From Porphyromonas canoris (GTDB lineage: Bacteria > Bacteroidota > Bacteroidia > Bacteroidales > Porphyromonadaceae): 64,000 nt of DNA. Numbering within the stretch: the first letter of the stretch is position 1; the number at the start of each line of letters is the position of its first letter. Shown in pieces: positions 53,178 to 61,282 of the stretch. The notes below the pieces were generated by a model that was given only the letters and a program-made list of their open reading frames with translations, was not told the origin of the DNA and ran no database searches. The stretch is taken from contig NZ_JQZV01000006.1 of the NCBI RefSeq assembly GCF_000769115.1, forward strand, positions 137,599-201,598. Reading direction: 5' to 3'. The position numbers were made by a program, and so were the translations under genes.

Positions 53178-54056
53178 ATGTTACAGTCTATGACCGGTTT
53201 TGGTAAGGGAACAAGCCAAAACGATGGTGTGAAAATCTCAGTAGAAATAAGAACGCTCAACTCTAAGCAGCTCGATCTTTCCGTTCGTATGCCGAACTTA
53301 TTGAGAGAGTTTGAGATAGAGTTGCGTAAAGAGGTTGCAGCACAGGTAGTAAGAGGAAAGGTAGAGGTGGCTGTCTCGATGGAAGGACAGCAAAAGAAAG
53401 GATCTGCCACACTGAACAGAGAAGTGATACTTCAGTACTGGGAGGAGATCTCTGCCCTGTGTCAGGAGACCGGTATGCCCCATCCTCTGGATGTAACAGC
53501 TTCTATCATGCGTATGCCGGACGCTATCTCTGTCAATAACGAGACTGCTCCGGAGGAGACCGCATCTTATCGTGATACGCTCTTTGAGGCATTGGCTGTT
53601 GCCATAGAGGCATTGCAGGCTTTCCGTACACAGGAAGGGGTGATGCTGGAGGGCGTTTTGCGTGGAAATATCGAGAATATTCGGCAACATTACGATGGTG
53701 TTTCTCTCTACGAAGAGCAGCGGGTAGCCGATATTCGTGTCCGACTCACGGAGTCGCTCGAAAAGCTGCAGAATGTCTCTTATGATGCCGGAAGGCTGGA
53801 GCAGGAGCTTATCTACTACATCGAAAAGCTCGACATCACGGAGGAGAAGAAGAGATTGGAAAACCACTTGGCATACTTCCTGAAAACCATGGAAGAGCCT
53901 GCCGCAGGTAAGAAGCTCGGCTTTATAGCTCAGGAGATCGGTCGGGAGATCAACACGATGGGATCCAAGTCCAACCAAGCAGAGATGCAACAGATTGTTG
54001 TAAAGATGAAAGATGAGTTGGAACAGATCAAAGAGCAGGTTTTGAATGTTCTCTAA
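53178..54056 (+). CDS. yicC: YicC-family endoribonuclease-like protein
   Basis: 292 aa. N-terminus LQSMTGFGKGTSQ and C-terminus ETLGREINTMGSKSN-type (IAQEIGREINTMGSKSNQAEMQQIVVKMKDELEQIKEQVLNV) are diagnostic of YicC, a stress-linked ribonuclease or adaptor in RNA decay. A helical centre lies between. First in an operon with gmk, nadD and xerD; yicC next to gmk is conserved in many bacteria. Confidence 0.9.
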   Translation: MLQSMTGFGKGTSQNDGVKISVEIRTLNSKQLDLSVRMPNLLREFEIELRKEVAAQVVRGKVEVAVSMEGQQKKGSATLNREVILQYWEEISALCQETGMPHPLDVTASIMRMPDAISVNNETAPEETASYRDTLFEALAVAIEALQAFRTQEGVMLEGVLRGNIENIRQHYDGVSLYEEQRVADIRVRLTESLEKLQNVSYDAGRLEQELIYYIEKLDITEEKKRLENHLAYFLKTMEEPAAGKKLGFIAQEIGREINTMGSKSNQAEMQQIVVKMKDELEQIKEQVLNVL

Positions 54057-54066
54057 ACAGAAAAGT

Positions 54067-54639
54067 ATGGCAAAAAGAGGCAAAATAATCATCTTTTCTG
54101 CTCCGTCCGGAGCAGGTAAGTCCACCATAATCTCGGCATTGAGGGAGAGAGGCATTCCGTTTGTTTTCTCTGTTTCTGCCACTTCTCGTCCTCCACGAGG
54201 CGAGGAGAAAGAGGGCGAGCACTACTATTTTCTGACCCCCGAAGAGTTTGAAGCCAAAATATCTGCCGGGGAGTTTCTCGAATATGAGGAGGTTTACAAA
54301 GGACGCTACTACGGTACGCTGCGCAGCGAAGTGGATAGAAAAGTGGCTGCCGGTCTTAATGTCGTTCTCGATATAGATGTAGTGGGCGCACTCAATGTGA
54401 AGAAAATCTACGGCGATGAAGCAAAGACCATCTTTATCATGCCGCCAAGCATAGAGGCTTTGGAGCAGCGACTCTCCGCAAGAGCCACAGATGAAGCGGA
54501 CAAGATAGCCGAGCGCGTAGCCAAGGCAGAGTGGGAGATCGGGCATGCAGACCGCTTCGATGCCGTTGTTGTCAATGATGACCTCTCCACCGCTTGCAAT
54601 GAAGCGGAAAAGATTTTCACTCGTTTCATAGCGTCATGA
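54067..54639 (+). CDS. gmk: Guanylate kinase
   Basis: Converts GMP to GDP. P-loop FSAPSGAGKST, GMP-binding TSRPPRGEE and YYFLTPEEF, and EYEEVYKGRYYGT. Length from MAKRGKIII is 190 aa, normal; ATG 54046 would add seven residues and overlap yicC. The stop overlaps the nadD ATG by four bases. Confidence 0.95.
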   Translation: MAKRGKIIIFSAPSGAGKSTIISALRERGIPFVFSVSATSRPPRGEEKEGEHYYFLTPEEFEAKISAGEFLEYEEVYKGRYYGTLRSEVDRKVAAGLNVVLDIDVVGALNVKKIYGDEAKTIFIMPPSIEALEQRLSARATDEADKIAERVAKAEWEIGHADRFDAVVVNDDLSTACNEAEKIFTRFIAS

Positions 54640-55241
54640 AGGATAAAACGGTACTTTTCCCCGGCTCTTTCAACCCGATGCACATGGGTCATCTTGCGCT
54701 GGCAAACTATGTTTGCGAGTGTATGGATGAGGTTAAGGAACTGTGGTTTATGGTATCGCCGCACAATCCGCTCAAGGAACAGAATCATCTGTTGCCCGAT
54801 GAGCTGAGAAAAGCTTGGGTTAAGAGTGCCATAGCAGGCTATCCCCGGTTTGCTTTATCGCTCGTGGAGGATACGTTGCCACGACCGAGCTATACCTTGC
54901 ATACCATCAGGGCATTGAAGCAGAGCCATCCGGAGCGGTCGTTTGTGCTTCTTGTCGGTACGGATAATCTGGAACAGCTTCCACGTTGGTACGGAATATC
55001 GGATCTGCTTGCAGAGATTGAGATATGGGTCTATCCGCGTCCCGGATATTCCGGAGAAGTACCTGCGGAGCTGAACCACCTTGCTCACGGAATCCAACTT
55101 ATAGATGCTCCGATGATGGAGATCTCTTCGTCGTTTGTACGAGAAAGCCTGCGCAAAGATCGGGTTATCCCATATTTCCTGCCGGCAACCGTTTCCGAAG
55201 AGCTGTTTGAACAGGTTGTGTCATGGCTCAAGAGGGGATGA
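54636..55241 (+). CDS. nadD: Nicotinate-nucleotide adenylyltransferase
   Basis: Makes deamido-NAD from NaMN and ATP. The nucleotidyltransferase motif LFPGSFNPMHMGH and the ISSSFVRES end motif are present. 201 aa. It overlaps gmk by ATGA and xerD by four bases, so the operon is translationally coupled throughout. Confidence 0.93.
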   Translation: MKDKTVLFPGSFNPMHMGHLALANYVCECMDEVKELWFMVSPHNPLKEQNHLLPDELRKAWVKSAIAGYPRFALSLVEDTLPRPSYTLHTIRALKQSHPERSFVLLVGTDNLEQLPRWYGISDLLAEIEIWVYPRPGYSGEVPAELNHLAHGIQLIDAPMMEISSSFVRESLRKDRVIPYFLPATVSEELFEQVVSWLKRG

Positions 55242-56161
55242 CAGGAAAATTCCTAAGAGAAACCAACGGGCTGGTAGAAGATTTTTACCTCCATTTGAGA
55301 GCGGAAAGGCAGCTCTCTCCAAATACATGCGACTCCTATCTTTCCGACCTTAAACATCTTTACGAATACGCACAATCCCTTTCTCTGAACCCTTTATCTC
55401 TCTCCTACGAAAATCTACAACACTTTCTTGCCACCCTTTACGATCTTGGTATTCAGGTTCGTTCGATAGCTCGTATAGTGGCGGGAGTGAAGGCTTTTTA
55501 CAGATTCCTTTTTCTGGAAGAGCTTATCACGGAAGATCCTACCGAGCTTTTGGAAGCTCCTAAGATAGGTATGCGTCTGCCCGAAGTGCTCACAACGGAG
55601 GAGATAGACCGGATGCTTGCCACCGTGGATCCGGAAGAAGATCCCTACGGACGGCGAAACCTCGCGATCATGGAGCTTTTGTACAGCTGCGGATTGCGGG
55701 TCTCGGAGCTGTGTGCACTCACTTTCTCGCAGCTTTTTCTGGAAGAAGGGTATCTCCGCATTCTGGGTAAAGGTTCCAAGGAGCGTCTCGTGCCTGTCTC
55801 TCCTTTAGGTATCTCACGTTTGGAAGAGTACTTGCAAAAAGATCGCTATGCACTTGAACCGAAAGCCGGATACAGGGATCATCTGTTTATCAGTCGCAAC
55901 AGGCAGGCACTCACAAGGCAGATGGTGTTTGTCATTGTCCGCAAGATCGCAGCCGCGGCAGATATTCAGAAGCCGATCTCTCCACACACTTTTCGCCACT
56001 CATTCGCTACTCATCTTCTCGAAGGCGGTGCTCACTTGCAAGCCATTCAGGCAATGCTTGGACATGCCGATATCACTACGACCGAAATCTATACACACAT
56101 CAGCCGGGAGTCTCTCCGTGAGGAAATTCTGCTGCATCACCCTATGAATAAGCAGAGATAG
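55238..56161 (+). CDS. xerD: Tyrosine recombinase XerD-type
   Basis: Site-specific recombinase that resolves chromosome dimers at dif. An N-terminal SAM-like core-binding domain (about 10-95) is followed by the catalytic domain with Arg in CGLRVSEL, Lys in GKGSKERL, HTFRHSFATHL, LGHADI and Tyr in TEIYTHI. All catalytic residues are present. The start at MTGKFLRE gives 307 aa and an ATGA overlap with nadD; ATG 55223 would overlap more. In Bacteroidetes this XerD usually pairs with a second Xer protein. Confidence 0.9.
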   Translation: MTGKFLRETNGLVEDFYLHLRAERQLSPNTCDSYLSDLKHLYEYAQSLSLNPLSLSYENLQHFLATLYDLGIQVRSIARIVAGVKAFYRFLFLEELITEDPTELLEAPKIGMRLPEVLTTEEIDRMLATVDPEEDPYGRRNLAIMELLYSCGLRVSELCALTFSQLFLEEGYLRILGKGSKERLVPVSPLGISRLEEYLQKDRYALEPKAGYRDHLFISRNRQALTRQMVFVIVRKIAAAADIQKPISPHTFRHSFATHLLEGGAHLQAIQAMLGHADITTTEIYTHISRESLREEILLHHPMNKQR

Positions 56162-56180
56162 AAGAGGATCCCTGCTCTGC

Positions 56181-56208
56181 TTGGATTGAAAGAAAAATAG
56201 TAACTTTG
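56181..56208 (+). promoter_or_regulatory. Promoter of the RpoN-activator operon
   Basis: TTG at 56181-56183 and TAACTTTG at 56201-56208, 17 bp apart, slightly short. It lies 77 bp before the regulator ATG. Confidence 0.45.
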
Positions 56209-56285
56209 TATGAGGTCTTGGTTTGCTCTTTTGCGTAGTACGGCAAGAGGCAAAAGCGGGACATACGAATGAGGAAGAATAGGTC

Positions 56286-57560
56286 ATGATATCTCAACAG
56301 GAACTTCAACAAGTCAAGCAAAGATTCGGAATTATAGGCAACTGTGATGCTCTCAACAGAGCCATAGAGGTGGCTCTTCAGATTGCAAAGACGGATGTCT
56401 CCGTACTTGTCGTGGGAGAAAGTGGTGTCGGGAAAGAGGTTTTTCCACAGATTATACACCAGAATAGCGCACGTAAGCACGGGACTTATATAGCAGTAAA
56501 CTGTGGTGCTATACCCGAAGGGACGATAGACTCGGAGCTTTTCGGGCATAAGAAAGGCTCGTTTACGGATGCGGTTTCGGAGCGTAACGGCTACTTTGAA
56601 GTGGCTAACGGCGGTACGATCTTTCTGGATGAGGTGGGAGAGTTACCGATGCCGACACAAGCCCGTCTGCTAAGAGTGTTGGAGTCCGGAGAGTTTATGA
56701 AAGTGGGTTCTTCCGAAGTAAAACGAACCGATATCCGCGTTGTGGCGGCAACCAATGTAGAGTTGGACAAGGCGATAAAGAAGAAAAAGTTCAGACAGGA
56801 TCTCTACTATCGTCTCGATACGGTTACTATCGAGCTTCCTCCTTTAAGGGATAGAGGGGAGGATATCCCGTTGCTATTCCGGAAATTTGCCTCAGACTTT
56901 GCAGACAAGTATCGTATGCCTCCCATCCGCTTGGACGAAGGAGCGCAACGAGCCATCATGCTCTACTCTTGGCCCGGGAACATTCGCGAGCTGCGCAATC
57001 TGGTAGAGCGCATCAGTGTGGTCTCTAATGAGAGGCAGATTACGAGAGATATGCTGCTCTCTTATCTGCCGTCCAATGCTCTTACGAGACTGCCTGCCGT
57101 GGTGGAGCAACACTCCAAGATGGAGGAACAGAACGGCTGGGATATACCTCCATTCGGGCAAGGGCATACGGGTAACAGCGAGATCCTCTATAAGATGCTT
57201 ATAGACCTGAAGATGGAAGTGGCAGAACTCTCCCGGATGCTAAAGGACAGCATGGCAGGAGCAGCATCAGGTGGAATAAGCGGTATGCCTTCACACTCCG
57301 GTTATGCACATGTCTCTCAGGCTTTGCTCCCGACCAAATCTCCCTCGATGACTGTTCCGCAAAACAGCTTCCTCCATGAGGTGGAGGATGTAGAGGAGAT
57401 ACCGGAAGCGGAAACTCCTCCCACGCTGGATGAGATGGAGAGAGAGTATATCCTTCAAGTGCTCTCCAGAAACGGAGGAAACAGAAAGAAGAGTGCAGCA
57501 GATTTGAAGATTTCGGAACGAACACTTTATAGAAAACTCAAAGAACACCGGATAGAGTAA
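56286..57560 (+). CDS. Sigma-54-type AAA+ activator with variant GAFTGA loop
   Basis: 424 aa, no receiver domain. The AAA+ domain starts directly: Walker A GESGVGKE (44-51), Walker B GGTIFLDEVGELP, sensor and arginine-finger segments in DIRVVAATN and YRLDTVTIELPPLRDR. The sigma-54 contact loop reads GSFTDA (91-96) instead of GAFTGA; the Thr is kept but the second Gly is Asp. A linker (about 270-375) precedes a Fis-type helix-turn-helix at the C-terminus (RKKSAADLKISERTLYRKL). It lies upstream of lptE and secG, a cluster I know from other Bacteroidetes. It may still bind sigma-54 weakly or use another partner. Confidence 0.85.
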   Translation: MISQQELQQVKQRFGIIGNCDALNRAIEVALQIAKTDVSVLVVGESGVGKEVFPQIIHQNSARKHGTYIAVNCGAIPEGTIDSELFGHKKGSFTDAVSERNGYFEVANGGTIFLDEVGELPMPTQARLLRVLESGEFMKVGSSEVKRTDIRVVAATNVELDKAIKKKKFRQDLYYRLDTVTIELPPLRDRGEDIPLLFRKFASDFADKYRMPPIRLDEGAQRAIMLYSWPGNIRELRNLVERISVVSNERQITRDMLLSYLPSNALTRLPAVVEQHSKMEEQNGWDIPPFGQGHTGNSEILYKMLIDLKMEVAELSRMLKDSMAGAASGGISGMPSHSGYAHVSQALLPTKSPSMTVPQNSFLHEVEDVEEIPEAETPPTLDEMEREYILQVLSRNGGNRKKSAADLKISERTLYRKLKEHRIE

Positions 57561-57579
57561 TAGCCGGATAGAACAGGAT

Positions 57580-58116
57580 ATGAAACAGATAGCCGAAAAG
57601 AGGATTGTTTTCTCTCTCTTTATATTATTGATCTTGGTGGCTTCTTTTGCTGTGAGCAGCTGCATCCCCTCATATAAGCTGAGCGGAACAAGTATAGACT
57701 ACACCAAGATAAAAAGTATCTCCATAAAGGATTTTGGAAATCTTGCTCCAACCGTTTATCCTCCTTTGGCAACAAGGTTTTCGGAAGAGCTTAGAGATCA
57801 GTTCCAAAAGCGAACCCGCCTCACGCAGAATAAGGACAAGGGAGACCTGGAGCTTGAAGGTGAAATCGTAGGATACGATCTTACGGCAGAGGCGATACAG
57901 GAAAACGCTTATGCAGCAAAGACACGTCTGACAATGAGAGTGAAAGTGCGCTACGTCAATAACAAAGAGGAGAAAAAGAGCTTTGAAAGAGAGTTTACGG
58001 CATACGCTTCATTTGACAGCGGACTCATGTTCAACGATGTGCAGGATGCGTTGGTGGATGACATCTCTAAAGATATTATCAATCAGATCTTCAATGCTAC
58101 GGTGGAAGACTGGTAA
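57580..58116 (+). CDS. lptE: LptE-like LPS assembly lipoprotein
   Basis: 178 aa. The hydrophobic signal ends AVSSC (Cys28), a lipobox. The mature protein (YKLSGTSIDYTKIKSISIKDF, GDLELEGEIVGYDL) has the LptE-type alpha/beta layout of Bacteroidetes, which plugs the LptD barrel in the outer membrane. It starts 19 bp after the regulator gene. Confidence 0.8.
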   Translation: MKQIAEKRIVFSLFILLILVASFAVSSCIPSYKLSGTSIDYTKIKSISIKDFGNLAPTVYPPLATRFSEELRDQFQKRTRLTQNKDKGDLELEGEIVGYDLTAEAIQENAYAAKTRLTMRVKVRYVNNKEEKKSFEREFTAYASFDSGLMFNDVQDALVDDISKDIINQIFNATVEDW

Positions 58117-58131
58117 GATAGAACGATTGAT

Positions 58132-58803
58132 ATGACCTTAGACCAACTCTACTCTCTACTCAGAAATCCGGAGGATATACAGGCAGAACATATAGAAGAC
58201 TTGTACTCTCTGTCTGCCACTTATCCGTATGCTACTCCTCTGCACATGTTGCTGCTGAAGGCTCTTTACAAGTGTAAAGATCTCCGGTTTGCATCCGAGC
58301 TTCGCCGTAGAAGCATTCATATCTCCCGTCCGGAGCGACTCTTTTTCCTTTTGAAAGGGCAGGAATATGGCTTGACATGGTATGGCGAAGAGCCTCAAGC
58401 CCATGGGGATAAAAGTAAGAGCATTTCCGCCTCTCAAGATGAGACTTGGGATGTGATAACTTCTCTTATCCAAGAGACGGCTGCAGAGAGTAATCTTGCC
58501 GAAAGTCCGGTAGAACCACTGCCCTTATATGCGATACCGGAATATGACTTGTCCGCTCCCGCAGAACATCCGGTAGAGGAAAAGAGTGCGACTGAAAGCA
58601 CCATCAAGAATGATGATGCCACTCTGCCCGAAGAAGATGAACTCCTTACGGAAACTCTGGCAAAACTATATATAAGACAAGGTAAATATGAGCAGGCGAA
58701 GAAGATAATTTCTTCTCTACGTTTGAAATATCCGCAAAAAAATAGTTACTTTGCAGAGCAAATTCGGTTTCTGAATAGATTAATAACAAATAATAGAACT
58801 TAA
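58132..58803 (+). CDS. Conserved cluster protein of unknown function, possibly TPR-like
   Basis: 223 aa, no signal peptide. The N-terminal half is helical (LEDLYSLSATYPYATPLHMLLLKALYKC), the middle is an acidic low-complexity linker (about 95-170), and the C-terminal 45 residues form one TPR-like unit (ETLAKLYIRQGKYEQAKKIISSLRLKYP). It sits between lptE and secG, overlapping neither, with secG starting right at its stop. Function unknown. Confidence 0.75.
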   Translation: MTLDQLYSLLRNPEDIQAEHIEDLYSLSATYPYATPLHMLLLKALYKCKDLRFASELRRRSIHISRPERLFFLLKGQEYGLTWYGEEPQAHGDKSKSISASQDETWDVITSLIQETAAESNLAESPVEPLPLYAIPEYDLSAPAEHPVEEKSATESTIKNDDATLPEEDELLTETLAKLYIRQGKYEQAKKIISSLRLKYPQKNSYFAEQIRFLNRLITNNRT

Positions 58804-59181
58804 ATGTACACATTCTTATCTATCTTAATAATTGTATTGGCTCTTTTGCTGATTGCTATTGTAACCATACAAGAGTCTAAAGGTGGTGGCTTGGCTGCCG
58901 GCTTTGCTTCAAACAATCAGATCATGGGTGTGCGCAAGACAACAGATTTCCTTGAAAAGGCGACATGGACTCTTGCCGGACTTTTGGTATTCTTCTCTAT
59001 CATTGCAGCAAGATACGCTCCCACAACACAAAGTACAAGAGAAGTATCCGACATTGAAGAGATGGTAGAAAAGGCTCCTATGCCAATTCCTGCAGAAGCA
59101 ACTCCTTTCAGTGCAACTCCTGAAGAGACAGCTACTCCGGCTACAGAGACTACAACACCGGGAGATACTGCTGTACAATAA
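58804..59181 (+). CDS. secG: Preprotein translocase subunit SecG
   Basis: 125 aa. Two hydrophobic segments (about 3-20 and 52-70) flank the SecG signature IQESKGGGLAAGFASNNQIMGVRKTTDFLEKATW. The C-terminal 45 residues are a Thr/Pro/Glu-rich tail with no obvious fold, as in other Bacteroidetes SecG. It partners SecY and SecE in the membrane channel. A terminator follows. Confidence 0.93.
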   Translation: MYTFLSILIIVLALLLIAIVTIQESKGGGLAAGFASNNQIMGVRKTTDFLEKATWTLAGLLVFFSIIAARYAPTTQSTREVSDIEEMVEKAPMPIPAEATPFSATPEETATPATETTTPGDTAVQ

Positions 59182-59250
59182 TAAGGATAGATTATAAAAT
59201 AGAGATAGTGATGTAGCTACTCTTCGGAATAGCCATCTTTTTATAGCATC

Positions 59251-59298
59251 AAAGGATCTTCCCCGGTTTTTGATTCCGAGGGTGAGATCCTTTGTTCT
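59251..59298 (+). terminator. Terminator of the secG operon
   Basis: AAAGGATCT and AGATCCTTT form a stem with an inner CGG/CCG, followed by a T-rich GTTCTTTTATT. Confidence 0.82.
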
Positions 59299-59320
59299 TT
59301 TATTAAATAACAGACTGCAT

Positions 59321-60382
59321 ATGTCCGACAATATCAATAAGCGTAGAAGATTTATTCCTGAATTTGAACCTCAGGATGCCGTGCTGCTTTGCTGGCCTCA
59401 TAAGAGTATGGATTGGAACTACATCCTTTCCGATATAGAGCATTGCTATGAGCAGATTGCCAAAGCGATTTTGAGATTTCAACCTCTGGTCATTGCCTGC
59501 ATAGAGCCTACGGAAACTCTTCTCCGTCTTCAAGAGTTATCTTTCCCACACACGTTGCGGATAATTACCGATATTCCTTTGGATGATACATGGGCAAGGG
59601 ATACAGCTCCTTTATCTTTGATGGAAGATGGCAAGCCTGTGCTTCTTGACTTTGCTTTCAATGGCTGGGGCTTGAAGTATGGTTGGGATAAGGATAATGA
59701 GATAACGGCCTCACTGCAGAAACATGGCGTGTTTGCCCCGAATGTCGGTTGCCACAGGAAGAAAGATTTTGTCTGCGAAGGGGGAGCAGTAGAAACGGAT
59801 GGATGCGGTACGCTGCTTACGACAAACTCTGTACAATACGAGCCCAACAGGAATAGCAAACTCTCCAAGCAGGAGATCCTTGATGTCTTGAAGGAGGAGT
59901 TTGGAGTGGAACAAGTGGTCTCTCTTTCTGTCGATGCAATGTCCGGAGATGATACAGATGGACATATAGATACATTGGCAAGATTTTGCAGTCCGGATAC
60001 CATAGCTTACGTAGGTGCTCCTAAGGATAAGAGTGATATTCATTTCGATTCATTGGTGCGGATGGAGCAAGAACTTCAAGTCATGAGAAACACAAAGGGA
60101 GAGTCATATCGCTTGGTAAAGCTGCCTTTTGTCTCTCCTGTTTATGACCCTCTACGAGGAGAGAGACTGCCGGCTACGTATGCAAACTTTCTTTTGATCA
60201 ATGGAGCGGTTTTACTTCCAATATACAACGTACCCGAAGATGAGGAAGCGATAGCGGTCATAAAAGAAACTTTCCCGGACAGGGAGGTGGTCGCAATAAA
60301 CTGTTTCACTGTTGTGCGTCAGCACGGATCGTTGCATTGTATCACGATGCAGTTTCCTAAAGGTTTTGTTCAAAACATCTAA
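59321..60382 (+). CDS. aguA: Agmatine deiminase
   Basis: Porphyromonas-type (PAD_porph) deiminase that converts agmatine to N-carbamoylputrescine. It has DDTWARDTAP, FNGWGLKY, GGAVETDGCGTLL, DDTDGHIDTLARF and the catalytic Cys in LHCITMQFP. Length is 353 aa from MSDNINKRRR; the earlier ATG 59270 lies just after the terminator hairpin of secG. The absence of a signal peptide separates it from secreted peptidylarginine deiminase. The next gene, 3 bp away, does the following step. Confidence 0.92.
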   Translation: MSDNINKRRRFIPEFEPQDAVLLCWPHKSMDWNYILSDIEHCYEQIAKAILRFQPLVIACIEPTETLLRLQELSFPHTLRIITDIPLDDTWARDTAPLSLMEDGKPVLLDFAFNGWGLKYGWDKDNEITASLQKHGVFAPNVGCHRKKDFVCEGGAVETDGCGTLLTTNSVQYEPNRNSKLSKQEILDVLKEEFGVEQVVSLSVDAMSGDDTDGHIDTLARFCSPDTIAYVGAPKDKSDIHFDSLVRMEQELQVMRNTKGESYRLVKLPFVSPVYDPLRGERLPATYANFLLINGAVLLPIYNVPEDEEAIAVIKETFPDREVVAINCFTVVRQHGSLHCITMQFPKGFVQNI

Positions 60383-60385
60383 GAT

Positions 60386-61273
60386 ATGAAAGTAGCACTC
60401 ATACAGCAGTACAATACTCCCGATAGAGAAGAGAACAAACAGCGTTTACGTGGTAAAATATTGGATGTCGCCCGGCAAGGAGCCGAGTTGGTTGTCTTGC
60501 AAGAACTGCATAATGGCCTTTACTTCTGCCAGGAAGAGGATGTGAATATCTTCGATCAGGCAGAACCTATACCGGGAGAATCGACCACATTCTACGGGGC
60601 TATTGCAAAAGAGGCAGGCGTTGTACTGGTAACCTCACTATTTGAAAAGCGTGCCACCGGACTCTATCACAACACTGCGGTAGTACATGAAAAGGATGGA
60701 TCTATTGCCGGAATATACAGAAAGATGCACATTCCGGACGATCCGGCATACTACGAAAAGTTTTATTTCACACCCGGAGATCTTGGCTTTCATCCCATAG
60801 AAACCTCTGTGGGTAAGCTGGGTGTTTTGGTTTGTTGGGACCAGTGGTATCCGGAAGCTGCACGGCTTATGGCTTTGGCAGGAGCCGAAATGCTCATCTA
60901 TCCAACGGCGATAGGCTGGGAAAGCACCGATATTCCACAAGAGAAAGATAGACAAAGAGAGGCATGGATTACCGTGCAGAGAGGTCATGCTGTTGCCAAT
61001 GGACTTCCTGTGGTAGCAGTAAATAGAGTAGGCTATGAAGAAGATCCTTCCGGACGTACAAATGGTATAACATTTTGGGGATCTTCTTTTGTTGCCGGAC
61101 CACAAGGAGAGCTTTTGGCAATGTTTTCCAGTACAGAAGAAGAGGTCAGAGTGGTTGACGTAGACTTACGTCGTTCGGAAAATGTCCGTCGTTGGTGGCC
61201 TTTCTTGAGAGATAGACGAATAGATGCCTTTGCAGACCTGTCATTGAGATATAGAGATAACAAAAGATTTTAG
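60386..61273 (+). CDS. aguB: N-carbamoylputrescine amidase
   Basis: Nitrilase-superfamily enzyme hydrolysing N-carbamoylputrescine to putrescine, CO2 and ammonia. Glu is in LQELHNGLYFCQ, Lys in YRKMHIPDDP, Cys in LVCWDQWYPEAARL; FYFTPGD is the family marker. 295 aa. With aguA it forms a complete two-step agmatine-to-putrescine pathway. Confidence 0.93.
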   Translation: MKVALIQQYNTPDREENKQRLRGKILDVARQGAELVVLQELHNGLYFCQEEDVNIFDQAEPIPGESTTFYGAIAKEAGVVLVTSLFEKRATGLYHNTAVVHEKDGSIAGIYRKMHIPDDPAYYEKFYFTPGDLGFHPIETSVGKLGVLVCWDQWYPEAARLMALAGAEMLIYPTAIGWESTDIPQEKDRQREAWITVQRGHAVANGLPVVAVNRVGYEEDPSGRTNGITFWGSSFVAGPQGELLAMFSSTEEEVRVVDVDLRRSENVRRWWPFLRDRRIDAFADLSLRYRDNKRF

Positions 61274-61282
61274 AGCAGACGT

